A stretch of 39,946 nucleotides of DNA, from NCBI GenBank assembly GCA_024276275.1, contig JAJRXM010000022.1, positions 1 to 39,946 of the forward strand. The letters are read 5' to 3'. Every line of letters starts with the position of its first letter. Position 1 is the stretch's first letter. Of the stretch, positions 1 to 8,800 are shown in pieces. Position numbers and translations under genes: made by a program. Under the pieces are notes generated by a model. That model was given only the letters and a program-made list of their open reading frames with translations. It had not been told where the DNA came from and did no database searches. This DNA is from Candidatus Zixiibacteriota bacterium. GTDB lineage: Bacteria; Zixibacteria; MSB-5A5; GN15; FEB-12.

Positions 1-42
1 ACCGAAATTGAAACGGTTATCGAAAAAAGTCTGGATAAATAA
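1..42 (+). CDS. C-terminal end of a gene entering from the left
   Basis: Frame 1 is open from the first base and ends in TAA, giving TEIETVIEKSLDK. The charged, helical tail looks like a normal protein C-terminus, but 13 residues are too few to name a family. No start is in the window. It could equally be chance. Confidence 0.3.
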   Translation, partial: TEIETVIEKSLDK

Positions 43-111
43 ACCGAGAGCTGCGTAAAAACAGAAAAAAATGTAATTTTGTAGAAAATTTCAAGAAGAA
101 ATAATTAAGAA

Positions 112-501
112 ATGTGTCTCATTTTTATTGACAAGTTCCGGGTTTCATATAATCAAATAACTCCAGATAAAGTTCTAACAAAAGTTAAGACTACCTCAAA
201 TTCTAATGCTCAAACTAGTATTTCTCAATGGGGTTATTTATTAAATATAAATTCAGAAACAACTAATAAAACAACAGGGGAAATTACAACAACTGTTCAA
301 AAAGGTATAATCCTTTCTAAAGCAAGTTACAAAATGGAAGCAAGACTGTTCATTATGAATATAAATAATACGCCACAGATGGTATGGCGTTCTTCTTCTA
401 CAACTTCAGGATATTATCTTGTTCCGAATAGTAAAGTTTTGCAAGATGCCGCAAATAATATAGCCAAACAATTGTCAAATGAAGTTTGGGAAATAGATTA
501 G
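112..501 (+). CDS. Small hypothetical protein, possibly a truncated lipoprotein-like gene
   Basis: This 129-residue ORF begins at an ATG with a weak purine stretch (AGAAGAA) about 10 bases upstream. I do not recognise a family with confidence. The C-terminal half (EARLFIMNIN..PQMVWRSSS, then VLQDAANNIAKQLSNEVW) resembles the DUF4136-type lipoprotein pattern, in which a beta strand with a Trp-Arg pair is followed by a helix. A signal peptide or lipobox, which that family normally has, is missing here. In-frame TAG (82) and TAA (106) close the frame upstream, so the gene may have lost its 5' end. Codon use is ordinary for the window. The next gene lies 234 bases downstream. Confidence 0.45.
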   Translation: MCLIFIDKFRVSYNQITPDKVLTKVKTTSNSNAQTSISQWGYLLNINSETTNKTTGEITTTVQKGIILSKASYKMEARLFIMNINNTPQMVWRSSSTTSGYYLVPNSKVLQDAANNIAKQLSNEVWEID

Positions 502-564
502 TATTACTCCACGGGTGTTCCAATGCCGTAAGTTAAGAATATCCTATAATGTGTTATTTATAGC

Positions 565-596
565 AAAACGGTAACACATCCATGCATCACCGTTTT
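565..596. terminator. Possible hairpin after the small ORF
   Basis: Perfect 8-bp stem AAAACGGT/ACCGTTTT with a 16-base loop, 64 bases after the preceding stop. There is no long T-run on the + side (TTTTACAA), so a terminator role is uncertain. Confidence 0.3.
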
Positions 597-735
597 ACAA
601 TAAAAAATCTGTAAGATCCCTTTACATCCCACCCTAAAGGGTCATAATTAATATACGCCCGAATGCGATAAATGTTCGGTATTATTATTTAATTCTTTTA
701 TTTTAATTTCTGTCTAAATTCTCTATATTGTCGCC

Positions 736-2406
736 ATGCAAACTTCATTTCATATTTATTCTTTGGTACAAGAGCTCAATAAAGAGATTCTTGGAGCTAA
801 AATCGTATCAACCGAGTTCTATAAAAAAGAACGCTCGGCATATATTATCTGCAAGAAAAAAAGCCGGTTAGCACTTTCATTTGTCTATCATCCTGCTAAA
901 AGCGGGATGTTTCTGATTCCACCGTCAAAAATCAACCTGACCACCCGCGAAAAACCGTGGCCGATATTTGCCCTTGAGGGTGCCGAAATTGTAAAAATTG
1001 AACAATTAGGTTTTGACCGTGTCGTTCAAGTTACTCTCTCGCATAGAGATAAAACAAAGTTTCTGATATTTGAAGCACTCGGTCCAAACGGAAATATGTG
1101 GCTTTTAAATAACAAAAATGAAAAAGAAGCAACTCTACGTAAAAAAGATATTTCCAAAAATGAGCTGTACGAAATAACTCCGCTTCCGAACCGACTAAGT
1201 CCAATTGATTTGACTGTTGAGACATTTTTAAAACTGTGTCAACAAAAGGAAGATTTAGCACTGACTTTTTTCTTAGACAGATATATTCTCGGGTTTAACA
1301 TCACTCTGGCGGTTGAACTTCAAAAACGTATCGGAATAGACCCGCTTCCTGTTTCTCAAATTGATTCAACTATTGCCCAACAAATCGTAACAGGTTTAAA
1401 AGATTTAGTTGAGTCGTTTAAGCAGTTTGACAAAGGCTATCTGTATCAGGTAAAAGGGATGCACGAGGCATATCCGTTTAAGTTATCATCGGTTGATGCA
1501 CAACCTGAAAAATTCAAAAGCCTATCACTTGCGGTTATGAGTATGACCGAACGGAAAAACAGTAAAATTGAAACGGTAGATGAAGAAAATATTATTAACA
1601 CAGCCGTTAAAAAACATATTAAAAAATTACAAAAACGGATTGAAAATGTACAAAACGATATTGCCAAAGCATCGGATTACGAAACATACAAAATGTATGG
1701 AGAACTTTTGCAAATTAACTTTTCAAAAATCCGCAAAGGGATGGAATCAATAACACTACCTAATATATTCGATTCTACCGAAGTTGAAATCTCTATACCG
1801 CTCGATGTAACTCTGTCGCCAAATGAAAATGCCGAACGGTATTTCAAGAAACATCGTAAAGGGCGTGAAGGCTTAGAACTTCTGAAACGACGGTTCCAAA
1901 TCACGACCGATGAACTGGCACAGATTAAAAAGATACAGACCGAGCTGGAACTTCAGTTTCAAAACACAAAAGAAAAGTATGCATCTGAAATTGCATCACT
2001 CATGCCGAGAGAGCAGAGTAAATCGATTCAGGCGGAGCGTCTTCCCTATCGGGAGCATCAGCTAACATCCGGTTTAACGATTTATATCGGGCGTGACGGT
2101 GCCGATAATGACCGGACGACTTTTGAATTTTGTAAGCCGTATGAGCTGTGGTTTCATACGCAGCAATGTGCCGGTTCTCATGTAGTAATGAAATATCCGA
2201 ACAAAAATTTCGAACCGTCTAAACAGGAAATCGCAGAGACCGCCGCTATAGCTGCCTATCATTCTAAAGCAAGAAATGATACGATGGTTCCTGTAATTTA
2301 TACACAACGAAAATATGTACGCAAACCGAGAAAAGCAAAACCGGGTTTGGTCATTGTTGAGAGAGAAAAGTCTGTCATGGTAGAACCGAAGAACCATGCA
2401 AAATAA
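736..2406 (+). CDS. rqcH: RqcH/NFACT-family ribosome quality control protein
   Basis: NFACT (Rqc2/NEMF homologue) protein of 556 residues, the usual length for bacterial RqcH. Known role: it binds peptidyl-tRNA-obstructed 50S subunits and directs C-terminal Ala tailing of stalled chains for degradation. Visible order: an NFACT-N domain (about 1-200) with the Asp-Arg pair needed for tailing conserved as GFDRVV (D94, R95); a helical/coiled-coil middle (about 270-430, KKHIKKLQKRIENVQNDI); and an NFACT-R domain (about 435-550) with the hallmark ELWFHTQQCAGSHVV and the tail YVRKPRKAKPGLV. The ATG at 736 lacks a clear Shine-Dalgarno sequence but aligns with family N-termini (MxxSFHIYSLVQEL). It appears monocistronic; a dispersed repeat begins 4 bases after the stop. 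Older databases call the family fibronectin-binding protein FbpA. Confidence 0.93.
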   Translation: MQTSFHIYSLVQELNKEILGAKIVSTEFYKKERSAYIICKKKSRLALSFVYHPAKSGMFLIPPSKINLTTREKPWPIFALEGAEIVKIEQLGFDRVVQVTLSHRDKTKFLIFEALGPNGNMWLLNNKNEKEATLRKKDISKNELYEITPLPNRLSPIDLTVETFLKLCQQKEDLALTFFLDRYILGFNITLAVELQKRIGIDPLPVSQIDSTIAQQIVTGLKDLVESFKQFDKGYLYQVKGMHEAYPFKLSSVDAQPEKFKSLSLAVMSMTERKNSKIETVDEENIINTAVKKHIKKLQKRIENVQNDIAKASDYETYKMYGELLQINFSKIRKGMESITLPNIFDSTEVEISIPLDVTLSPNENAERYFKKHRKGREGLELLKRRFQITTDELAQIKKIQTELELQFQNTKEKYASEIASLMPREQSKSIQAERLPYREHQLTSGLTIYIGRDGADNDRTTFEFCKPYELWFHTQQCAGSHVVMKYPNKNFEPSKQEIAETAAIAAYHSKARNDTMVPVIYTQRKYVRKPRKAKPGLVIVEREKSVMVEPKNHAK

Positions 2407-2410
2407 AACA

Positions 2411-2440
2411 TAACACACCCCTTAATCCCCTAACCCCTAT
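2411..2440 (+). repeat. Dispersed repeat type 1, copy A
   Basis: The core ACACCCCTTAATCCCCT recurs after gene 3' ends at about 5098, 5705 and 28068. In this copy the second arm of the hairpin is lost (CCCCTAACCCC). It begins 4 bases after the rqcH stop. Confidence 0.5.
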
Positions 2441-2445
2441 AAACC

Positions 2446-2466
2446 ATTCCCAACTTGATTGGGAAT
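2446..2466. repeat. Dispersed inverted repeat type 2, copy A
   Basis: An 8-bp stem ATTCCCAA/TTGGGAAT around the loop CTTGA. The whole 21-mer is the exact reverse complement of the copy at 5239-5259, and a degenerate copy lies at 21360-21380. Confidence 0.6.
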
Positions 2467-2593
2467 CCAACATTGTTGTTTTCCAAAATGGGTTCAGTCG
2501 TATATAAAACATCTTTTTATTCACATTTTTCCTCTCTTTTTTCGCTATAAACAAATTACCCACAACCGGTTATAGCGAAATGGCTTTCCTGAA

Positions 2594-2615
2594 AAAAATG
2601 GCTTAAGCCATTTTT
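2594..2615. other. 22-bp perfect palindrome; remainder of the 2467-2835 gap
   Basis: A loop-free palindrome centred on GCTT|AAGC with flanking A5/T5. It may act as a weak bidirectional terminator or a protein-binding site. Apart from this and the dyad at 2737-2755, the gap between rqcH and the Sel1 gene shows no convincing ORF. Confidence 0.3.
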
Positions 2616-2736
2616 GCTAATATTTTTTGTAGTCTTTTTGCGCATCTGCTTCCCTTTTACTATAACAGTTTCACAGTAATAACGTAATTTGAGAATTAGC
2701 ACAATATGTATAGAAATCTTGAAAGATAAATAATAA

Positions 2737-2755
2737 ACTGACACTACCTGTCAGT
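2737..2755. promoter_or_regulatory. Operator-like dyad upstream of the Sel1 gene
   Basis: Inverted repeat ACTGACA-CTACC-TGTCAGT (7-bp arms, 5-base spacer), 80 bases before the Sel1-gene start. It overlaps a second possible hairpin, CACTAC (2742-2747) with GTAGTG (2759-2764), so the two cannot form together. It could be an operator or a small leader switch; no regulator gene is adjacent. Confidence 0.35.
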
Positions 2756-2835
2756 GATGTAGTGTATATTTGAATAGTTTGAACATAAATAATAATTTAT
2801 TATGCTTATATAAACATTTTTTGATTGGAGTTATT

Positions 2836-4134
2836 TTGAAAAAAATAATCATATTATTGATATTACTTTCAACATCAGTAATTGCTCAAGGAGATTCATC
2901 CGATGTTGCTTCGGATACAATATCGAAAAAACTATACAATAACCTTCTATTAAAGAATCCTTTATTAGTTGATAAAAATCTGCAAGCTGACTCTTTGCTT
3001 AATCTTGCTAACAAGGGTGAGGCTGAAGCTCAATATGAGTTAGGGAGTAATTATTATTATGGAATTGGAGTTACCAAAGACTACAAGAAAGCTATTAAAT
3101 GGCTGAAAAAAGCAGCTGAACAAGGTAACTCTAAAGCTCAAAATATGTTAGGATTTACATATAAAGATGATGACGATACCCCTCAAGATTACAAAGAAGC
3201 TTATAAATGGTATAAAAAAGCAGCTATTCAAGGTTTTGCTGAAGCTCAATTTGAATTAGGTAATATGTATTATGATAGTGTGGGAGTCCCGCAAGATTAT
3301 AATAAAGCTATTTTATGGTATAAAAAAGCTGCGGATCAGGGTTATTATGATGCTCAACTAAAGTTATGGAATATATTTTATACTGACGAAGGAATGCCAC
3401 ATGATAAGAAAAAAGCTTTCAAATGGTATAAAAAAGCTGCTGAACATGGTCGATCTGAGGCTGAATTTAAATTAGGATTGATGTATTACTTTGGTAAGGC
3501 GATAACACAGGATTATAAAGAAGCATTCAAATTGTTTCAAAAAGCACAGGATGGACTCTATTTTGACCCAGTTGTAAAGTTGGCACAATATTTTTTGGGT
3601 CTCTTATATGTCAACGGTTATGGAGTTCCACTGGATTATAAGGAAGCTTTCAAATGGTTTCAAAAAGCTGCTGAGCAAACAATTTTTGTACAAGGACTCG
3701 ATGAAGCACAATTTATCTTAGGAGTTATGTATGCTTCAGGTAGAGGAGTTACACAGGATAACAAAGAAGCTATTAAATGGTTCAAAAAGTCTGCAGAGCA
3801 GGGTTACGCTAATGCTCAATCTCTTTTGGGTGATACGTATTACTTAGGTAAAGGAGTTCCTCAAAACTATAAAGAAGCTTTAAAATGGTATGAAAAGGTA
3901 GCAAAGCAAGGACTAGATAGTTCACTTATGTCAGGTTTACAAGATTATTTTAATGAGGAAGAAATTAAGTCGGCGAAAAAATATGCTAAACAGAAACTAG
4001 CTCGTATTCAATATAACATAGGAGTGATTTATGCCAATGGTCAAGGAGTTACTAAAGATGATATGGTAGCTCCCCTCTTTACTGGTTCAAAAAAGCAGCT
4101 GAAATGGGTATTGCTGAAGCTCAATCTCAAATAG
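2836..4134 (+). CDS. Secreted Sel1-repeat protein, main part (frameshifted near the 3' end)
   Basis: The best start is TTG 2836, with GGAG five bases upstream, giving a clean signal peptide (LKKIIILLILLSTSVIAQG). An ATG at 2770 adds 22 residues that spoil the signal. After cleavage the protein is a solenoid of about ten Sel1-like (TPR-related) repeats of the form AxxxLGxxYYxGxGVxxDYKEAxKWxKKAAEQG. Sel1 proteins generally act as periplasmic or surface scaffolds; the partner is unknown. In the last repeat the frame breaks at the CCCC run 4072-4075, and the ORF ends in the aberrant tail APLFTGSKKQLKWVLLKLNLK. The proper repeat continues in another frame (next entry). Indel error and recent inactivation are both possible. 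Confidence 0.82.
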   Translation: MKKIIILLILLSTSVIAQGDSSDVASDTISKKLYNNLLLKNPLLVDKNLQADSLLNLANKGEAEAQYELGSNYYYGIGVTKDYKKAIKWLKKAAEQGNSKAQNMLGFTYKDDDDTPQDYKEAYKWYKKAAIQGFAEAQFELGNMYYDSVGVPQDYNKAILWYKKAADQGYYDAQLKLWNIFYTDEGMPHDKKKAFKWYKKAAEHGRSEAEFKLGLMYYFGKAITQDYKEAFKLFQKAQDGLYFDPVVKLAQYFLGLLYVNGYGVPLDYKEAFKWFQKAAEQTIFVQGLDEAQFILGVMYASGRGVTQDNKEAIKWFKKSAEQGYANAQSLLGDTYYLGKGVPQNYKEALKWYEKVAKQGLDSSLMSGLQDYFNEEEIKSAKKYAKQKLARIQYNIGVIYANGQGVTKDDMVAPLFTGSKKQLKWVLLKLNLK

Positions 4135-4349
4135 GCTCATTTTACTATTTTGGTAAAGGAGTAATTCAGGATTATATTGAAGCATACGCTTGGACATCAC
4201 TCTCGTCAGTTAATGGTGATGAAACTTCTAAAAAGAATCGTGATTTAATTGCTAAAGAACTTTCACCGGAGGGATTGGAAAAAGGACAAGCACGAGCTAA
4301 AGAACTCTATGATCAAATCAATAAAGAAATAGAAAACAAATCTCGATAA
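4077..4349 (+). pseudogene. C-terminal fragment of the Sel1-repeat gene after the frameshift
   Basis: From 4077 this frame reads LYWFKKAAEMGIAEAQ..GSFYYFGKGVIQDYIEAYAWTSL and ends with a helical cap (KKNRDLIAKELSPEGLEKGQARAKEL). That cap is the normal C-terminus of Sel1 proteins. The fragment continues the repeat interrupted in the preceding ORF, which it overlaps by 58 bases, so the two are one gene with a net one-base loss (or two-base gain) around 4072-4076. It is unlikely to be translated alone: the ATG at 4104 lies inside a repeat and has no ribosome binding site. Confidence 0.75.
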
Positions 4350-4373
4350 TTCTAAAATAAATAAAAAAGCAAT

Positions 4374-5111
4374 ATGAAAAAATTTATACAATTACAAGAA
4401 GATTGTTTTGATCTTTTAAAAAATTTTGATGCGTTAAATAAGATGGTTGAAAAATTATTTGATGACAAAAAACAAGAAAATATAGATAGAGATAATGAGA
4501 GATTTGAGAACGAAACAGAAGCGAACAAGGAACTTTACCAAGCAATTACTTCCTTAAATAATTTTAATCTGTCAGAAGAATTAGCACCTGCGGCAAGATA
4601 TGGATTATGTGTTTCATTAAATTCAATAATAGAAAGTAGCATGTACGAAATTTGTAATTTCATTTACGAATTAAAACTGGAGAGTGAAATAGATAATACT
4701 AAAACTCTTGAAAAAAGAATAAAGAAAATTAAAGATAGTGATGGTAAAAACCCTTCTAATATCAAAAAACATGGGTTATATCTTGAACAAGAATTGAATA
4801 TCAAGTTACCTCGTTTTTTTGAAAAAGATTTACCCTTAATAAATTTAGTCAGAAATATAATTACACATAAAAATGGATTACTTACAGAAGAAGACAAAAC
4901 AGCACTTATAGACTTGTTAAGTAATTTTGAAGAAAATAAAACAGGAATGGATCCTTATTATAAGTCGGTACGTTCTGGGGTAATTATAAATACAGATAGT
5001 TATGATAGGAATTATATCTTTTTGAATAAATTATATTTACAAGGAGTACTTGGAAAAGTTAAATGTATGTTTGTTGAATTATTTGAGAAAATTAATAAAC
5101 ACACCCCTTAA
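4374..5111 (+). CDS. HEPN-domain protein, unknown target
   Basis: All-helical 245-residue protein. A predicted HEPN fold is suggested by SLNSIIESSMYEICNFIYEL (about 81-100) and by R160-N-I-I-T-H165. The latter fits the RX4-6H motif, with a polar residue after Arg, that forms the RNase active site in catalytic HEPN proteins. Family knowledge: HEPN proteins are often RNases in toxin-antitoxin or abortive-infection systems, but some are non-catalytic partners. No antitoxin-like gene (MNT nucleotidyltransferase) is adjacent; the upstream neighbour is the broken Sel1 gene, 24 bases away. The stop codon lies inside a dispersed repeat (KHTP-TAA is repeat-encoded), so the last residues come from the repeat. 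No signal peptide. Function is inferred from the motif only. Confidence 0.75.
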   Translation: MKKFIQLQEDCFDLLKNFDALNKMVEKLFDDKKQENIDRDNERFENETEANKELYQAITSLNNFNLSEELAPAARYGLCVSLNSIIESSMYEICNFIYELKLESEIDNTKTLEKRIKKIKDSDGKNPSNIKKHGLYLEQELNIKLPRFFEKDLPLINLVRNIITHKNGLLTEEDKTALIDLLSNFEENKTGMDPYYKSVRSGVIINTDSYDRNYIFLNKLYLQGVLGKVKCMFVELFEKINKHTP

Positions 5112-5133
5112 TATCCCCTCTTGAAAAAGGGAA
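5098..5133 (+). repeat. Dispersed repeat type 1, copy B (overlaps the HEPN gene end)
   Basis: AACACACCCCTTAAT, then CCCCTCTTGAAAAAGGG. The TAA within the core serves as the stop codon of the HEPN gene. The hairpin arms are imperfect compared with copy C. Confidence 0.55.
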
Positions 5134-5238
5134 AACTATTTAGAGCATATTTCGACAAGAGGTTGTGTCACAATAGACAATGTCGGTTCACAAACCCACT
5201 TCATGGCTTCAGGAACCGTCATAACTTGACACTTCTGG

Positions 5239-5259
5239 ATTCCCAATCAAGTTGGGAAT
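5239..5259. repeat. Dispersed inverted repeat type 2, copy B
   Basis: Stem ATTCCCAA/TTGGGAAT with loop TCAAG; exact reverse complement of 2446-2466. Confidence 0.6.
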
Positions 5260-5320
5260 GACATTATGGGAGAATACTTAGACTATTCTAAAAGTTGCCC
5301 AAATATGTTTCTGTTCTGGT

Positions 5321-5337
5321 CTCCGGCTTTGCCGGAG
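5321..5337. repeat. GC-rich hairpin CTCCGGC-TTT-GCCGGAG
   Basis: Perfect 7-bp stem with a 3-base loop in an otherwise AT-rich spacer, 76 bases before the Smr gene. No T-run follows. It is probably another dispersed element; the rest of 5134-5413 shows no gene. Confidence 0.4.
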
Positions 5338-5413
5338 AGGAGTTCAAGAGAATTATGGAGTACTATTCGATAAGATAAGGTTGATTAAACTAAACAAGGA
5401 TTATATTACTACA

Positions 5414-5698
5414 ATGACCGACGATAACCAACAACCGCATGAATATCCAATTGACGGGACCCTTGATTTACATCATTTTGCACCGAAAGATACAAAAGAT
5501 GTTTTGCTTGAATATATACGAGTCTGTCTTGAGAAAAAGATTTATAAACTTCGTATAGTACACGGTAAAGGAATCGGTGTCAAACGGGATATTGTACATG
5601 CAGTTCTTGCAGAGCATACATCGGTGAAAGAGTTCTACCAAGAAAGCGGAACCGGCGGAGGTTGGGGAGCAACGGTTGTGGATTTACATAGGAAGTAA
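5414..5698 (+). CDS. Small Smr-domain protein (putative nuclease)
   Basis: A stand-alone Smr domain of about 94 residues. The signature elements are all present: the D-x-H motif LDLHHFAP (D18, H20), the glycine loop HGKGIG (about 50-55) and the C-terminal GGWGATVVDL. Smr domains occur at the C-terminus of MutS2 and alone in SmrA/SmrB. Some cleave RNA at collided ribosomes, others nick branched DNA; the substrate here is unknown. I chose ATG 5414 because the family begins just before PIDGTLDLH and AAGGA lies about 12 bases upstream. TTG 5381 in the same frame would add 11 residues but has its AAGG directly abutting the codon. Confidence 0.88.
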   Translation: MTDDNQQPHEYPIDGTLDLHHFAPKDTKDVLLEYIRVCLEKKIYKLRIVHGKGIGVKRDIVHAVLAEHTSVKEFYQESGTGGGWGATVVDLHRK

Positions 5699-5703
5699 AA
5701 TAT

Positions 5704-5741
5704 TAACACACCCCTTAATCCCCTCTTAAAAGAGGGGAAAT
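5704..5741 (+). repeat. Dispersed repeat type 1, copy C (most complete)
   Basis: TAACACACCCCTTAAT followed by a perfect hairpin: CCCCTCTT (5720-5727), AA, AAGAGGGG (5730-5737). It begins 6 bases after the Smr stop, as the other copies follow gene ends, and may serve as a transcript end. Confidence 0.65.
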
Positions 5742-5782
5742 CAATTATAAAAACAAATGATAAATAAGGATCTCATATATAA

Positions 5783-5808
5783 CAAAAAACCCGTCATGCA
5801 GCACGGGT
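5783..5808 (-). terminator. Terminator of the giant surface-protein gene
   Basis: On the minus strand, stem ACCCGT/ACGGGT with an 8-base loop followed by TTTTTTG, 30 bases after the TAA at 5838. The other strand also has a T-rich tail, so it may stop transcripts from both sides. Confidence 0.75.
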
Positions 5809-5837
5809 CTTTTGTTTTTGGAGTTACTGAAGAAAAA

Positions 5838-8800
5838 TTATTTCAACAAAACCATTTTTTTGGTGTCGCTGAATTCTCCAGCCCTCAGACGATAGAAATA
5901 CACCCCAGAGGCGTACTTAGAGGCATCCCACTCTATTTCTATGAATCCTGCTTCTGAATCATTTTCAAATGATTGAACTTCTTGTCCTAAAATATTATAA
6001 ACAACTAATTCCCATTTTGAGGCAGTCGGAAGTCCGAATTTGATTGTTGTAGTCGGGTTAAACGGGTTCGGATAATTCTGTATCAGTTCAAATTTATCAG
6101 GCAAGCTGTTTAGTTTGGCTAACATGACATACCCTGTTTTACTTCCGACATCAATTTCGGTTATTTTTGCATTACCGTTTAGTTTCAAGAGTTGTCCTTC
6201 TGACAGATTTGCTTTACCGTCAAGAGAGTAAATTATAACTTTCGTAAACTCACCGTCAAAATTATAATTGATTTCCATATTGACCGCATCACCAATAAGT
6301 GTCGGGTTGGCGTCACCTTCAATGAGAAGTGCAACGGCACCGATAGCATCGTCGGTTTGCGTTATATGCAGTTCATCGTTTTGTATGGTAAACTCTGTTT
6401 CAGGATCATCCGCAGGATAGAGTTTCGCAAACGGTAAGGCATCTCCGACAATAACTCTAATCAAGTAAACTAAATCGGCAACAGAAAGTGTCAGACCGTC
6501 TTTGTTTACATCCGATGCTGCAATCTGTCCCTCTATATTAACTGTAAAGACAGAGATTCCATAGACAAAATAGTTAGAGTAAAGAACGGCATCGGCTATT
6601 TCATAGGTAATTTCATTTAGGTTTATATCACCGGCAGCATCAATTGAGTCAGCACAGACGATATCAATACCTCCGTTAGTGAAATCAACACATCTGATAG
6701 GCATTTTACCCGGTTCTCCGCCACCGATCATACAGTAATCATCGGCACCGTAGTAACCCGGGCATCCATGCGAATTATCGGTCATCGTGTTGCCTTCATA
6801 ACCGAATACATCACGAGACATCCAAAGGGTATCACCCAATTTCGATGATAGAGTGTTATCGCCGCAATCAAACCAGAAGAAATTGATAGGTACGTATTGA
6901 CATTCCAAAGTTCTGTCATTTGAAACAAAGAAATCAACCTGTACCAAATCTCCCATAGCTGAATTAAGGAAACAATCAGGGTGATAACCGCCGTTGTTGG
7001 TTTCGGCAATTCCGATAACTCTTAAGACACCGGAAGGACAGCCTGTACCGCAGTTACCGTCAGGTCCAAAGCGATAGGTAAAGTATTCCCATCCGCAATT
7101 AGTAAAGAGATCACCCGGGCGAACATCGCCGACAGAAATAGCAGATTGGTCATAACCGAGTAACAAATCAAATCCACCGATCTCTTTTGCTGAACAGTCG
7201 TAGTTAATTTTTACTGTTTCAAACTGACCTTGGAAAGTTGCATGTGTTTTATCTATTTGCAGTAGGAAGCACTCATCAATTTGAATAGTAATACAGATAT
7301 TTTGAGAAATAACACTACCGCAATCATCAATTGCTGTTACAGTTAAACAATACTCACCTGAGGTGTCTGCGATAAAACAAACTTGGTCTGTTAATTGATT
7401 ATATGAACCGGACGGCGAGACAGTAATATTTGTTAGATTACTGTCGGCATCAGATGAGTTAATATCAAAACAAACCTGACCCGGCTCATCCTGATAGATT
7501 ACAAAACTGGACGGGAAGTTAAATGTCGGTTGTTCGTTATAGTCGACCGTAACAAAAACAGTATCAAAAGCTTCGGCACCGCATTGGTCTACCCCACGTA
7601 GAACAAAACCGTAGTTTTGTCCGTCAGTTGCCGATGGAGTAAAACAAATTTCATTTGTAGATGTATTTAAAGTTCCGACATTAGAAACAAGCTGTACAAA
7701 GTCAAAATTATTATTCGGGTCAGAGAATGTTATCGGGAAACAAATTTCTTGTACATCACAAAGGAACTGAGTGAAGTCATCACCCGCACTTACGACAGGC
7801 GGATCATTTATTTCAAGCGAAACGGTAAATGAATCAATACAGACAGAACCGCAGGAATCAACACCCATTATTTTTACCATAACAGATTGATCCGATGTAG
7901 GTGTGTAGACCCATTCATTTCCGACAATTGAACCTGCTCCGGCTAGAATTTCATAATGGTCAAAGTTATTATCTATATCCGATGAGTTAATCGGGAGTCT
8001 AATCTCAGTCGGAGTACATTGGAATAAAGTAGTATCATTCGGAATAATACAAACCGGTGGAGAATTTAATGCGACTGTAATAGAAACCGTATCTTCATCT
8101 GTTAATCCACAAGCATCAACAGCTCTCAGGATAAACGTATAAACTCCCACAGTATCAGGAGTGAAACAGATAGTAGAATTAGCATAAGTTCCAATCGAAG
8201 AAACAATATAAATACTGTCTATATTATTATCAATATCGGTAACAGAGACACCCCAACAAAGTTGGGCATTATCACATAAGAAAAGTGAATCATCGGCACC
8301 GGCATTTACAATAGGAGCGTCATTAAACTGAACTGTCAGGTATAATGAGTCAATACCTGTCGCTCCGCAGGAATCTGTCGCCTGAACAACAAACAGATAG
8401 GTTCCCGAGGTATCAGGAGTAAAGCATACTTTTTTATCAACAGTATTAATAGTTCCAAAAGCAGAGAGCAATGTTTCTGTAGCTATATTATTATCAACAT
8501 CTGTTGCTGTATAGTTTAGACATAGATTCGTTCCACTACATACTTGTACTGAATTACTGTTTCCAAATGTAGATGTAACACCTGCATTAAAAGCAACAGT
8601 TCCAATTGTTACAACAGGCGGTGAATTTATATTGACATTATAGGTTAAGCTAAGTGTATCTTCCGCACCACATGAGTCAGTAACAACAGCACTAACAGTA
8701 TAGCTCGTACTAGGGTTTATTGTGTAAATATTATTGGCGGCATTAAAACACCAGAGACCGTTTGCGGTAACTGTTCCGTCACCGGAAAGTTTCGACCAAA

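Noticed and set aside
2074-2418. Minus-strand ORF inside rqcH
   Set aside because: It lies fully opposite the conserved NFACT-R domain and has no family features.
2556-2744. 62-codon minus ORF in the gap after rqcH
   Set aside because: It spans the palindrome and dyad, lacks a ribosome binding site and resembles no protein.
5757-5957. Small + strand ORF over the terminator and the end of the giant gene
   Set aside because: It runs through a terminator hairpin and antisense to the sorting tail, with no ribosome binding site.
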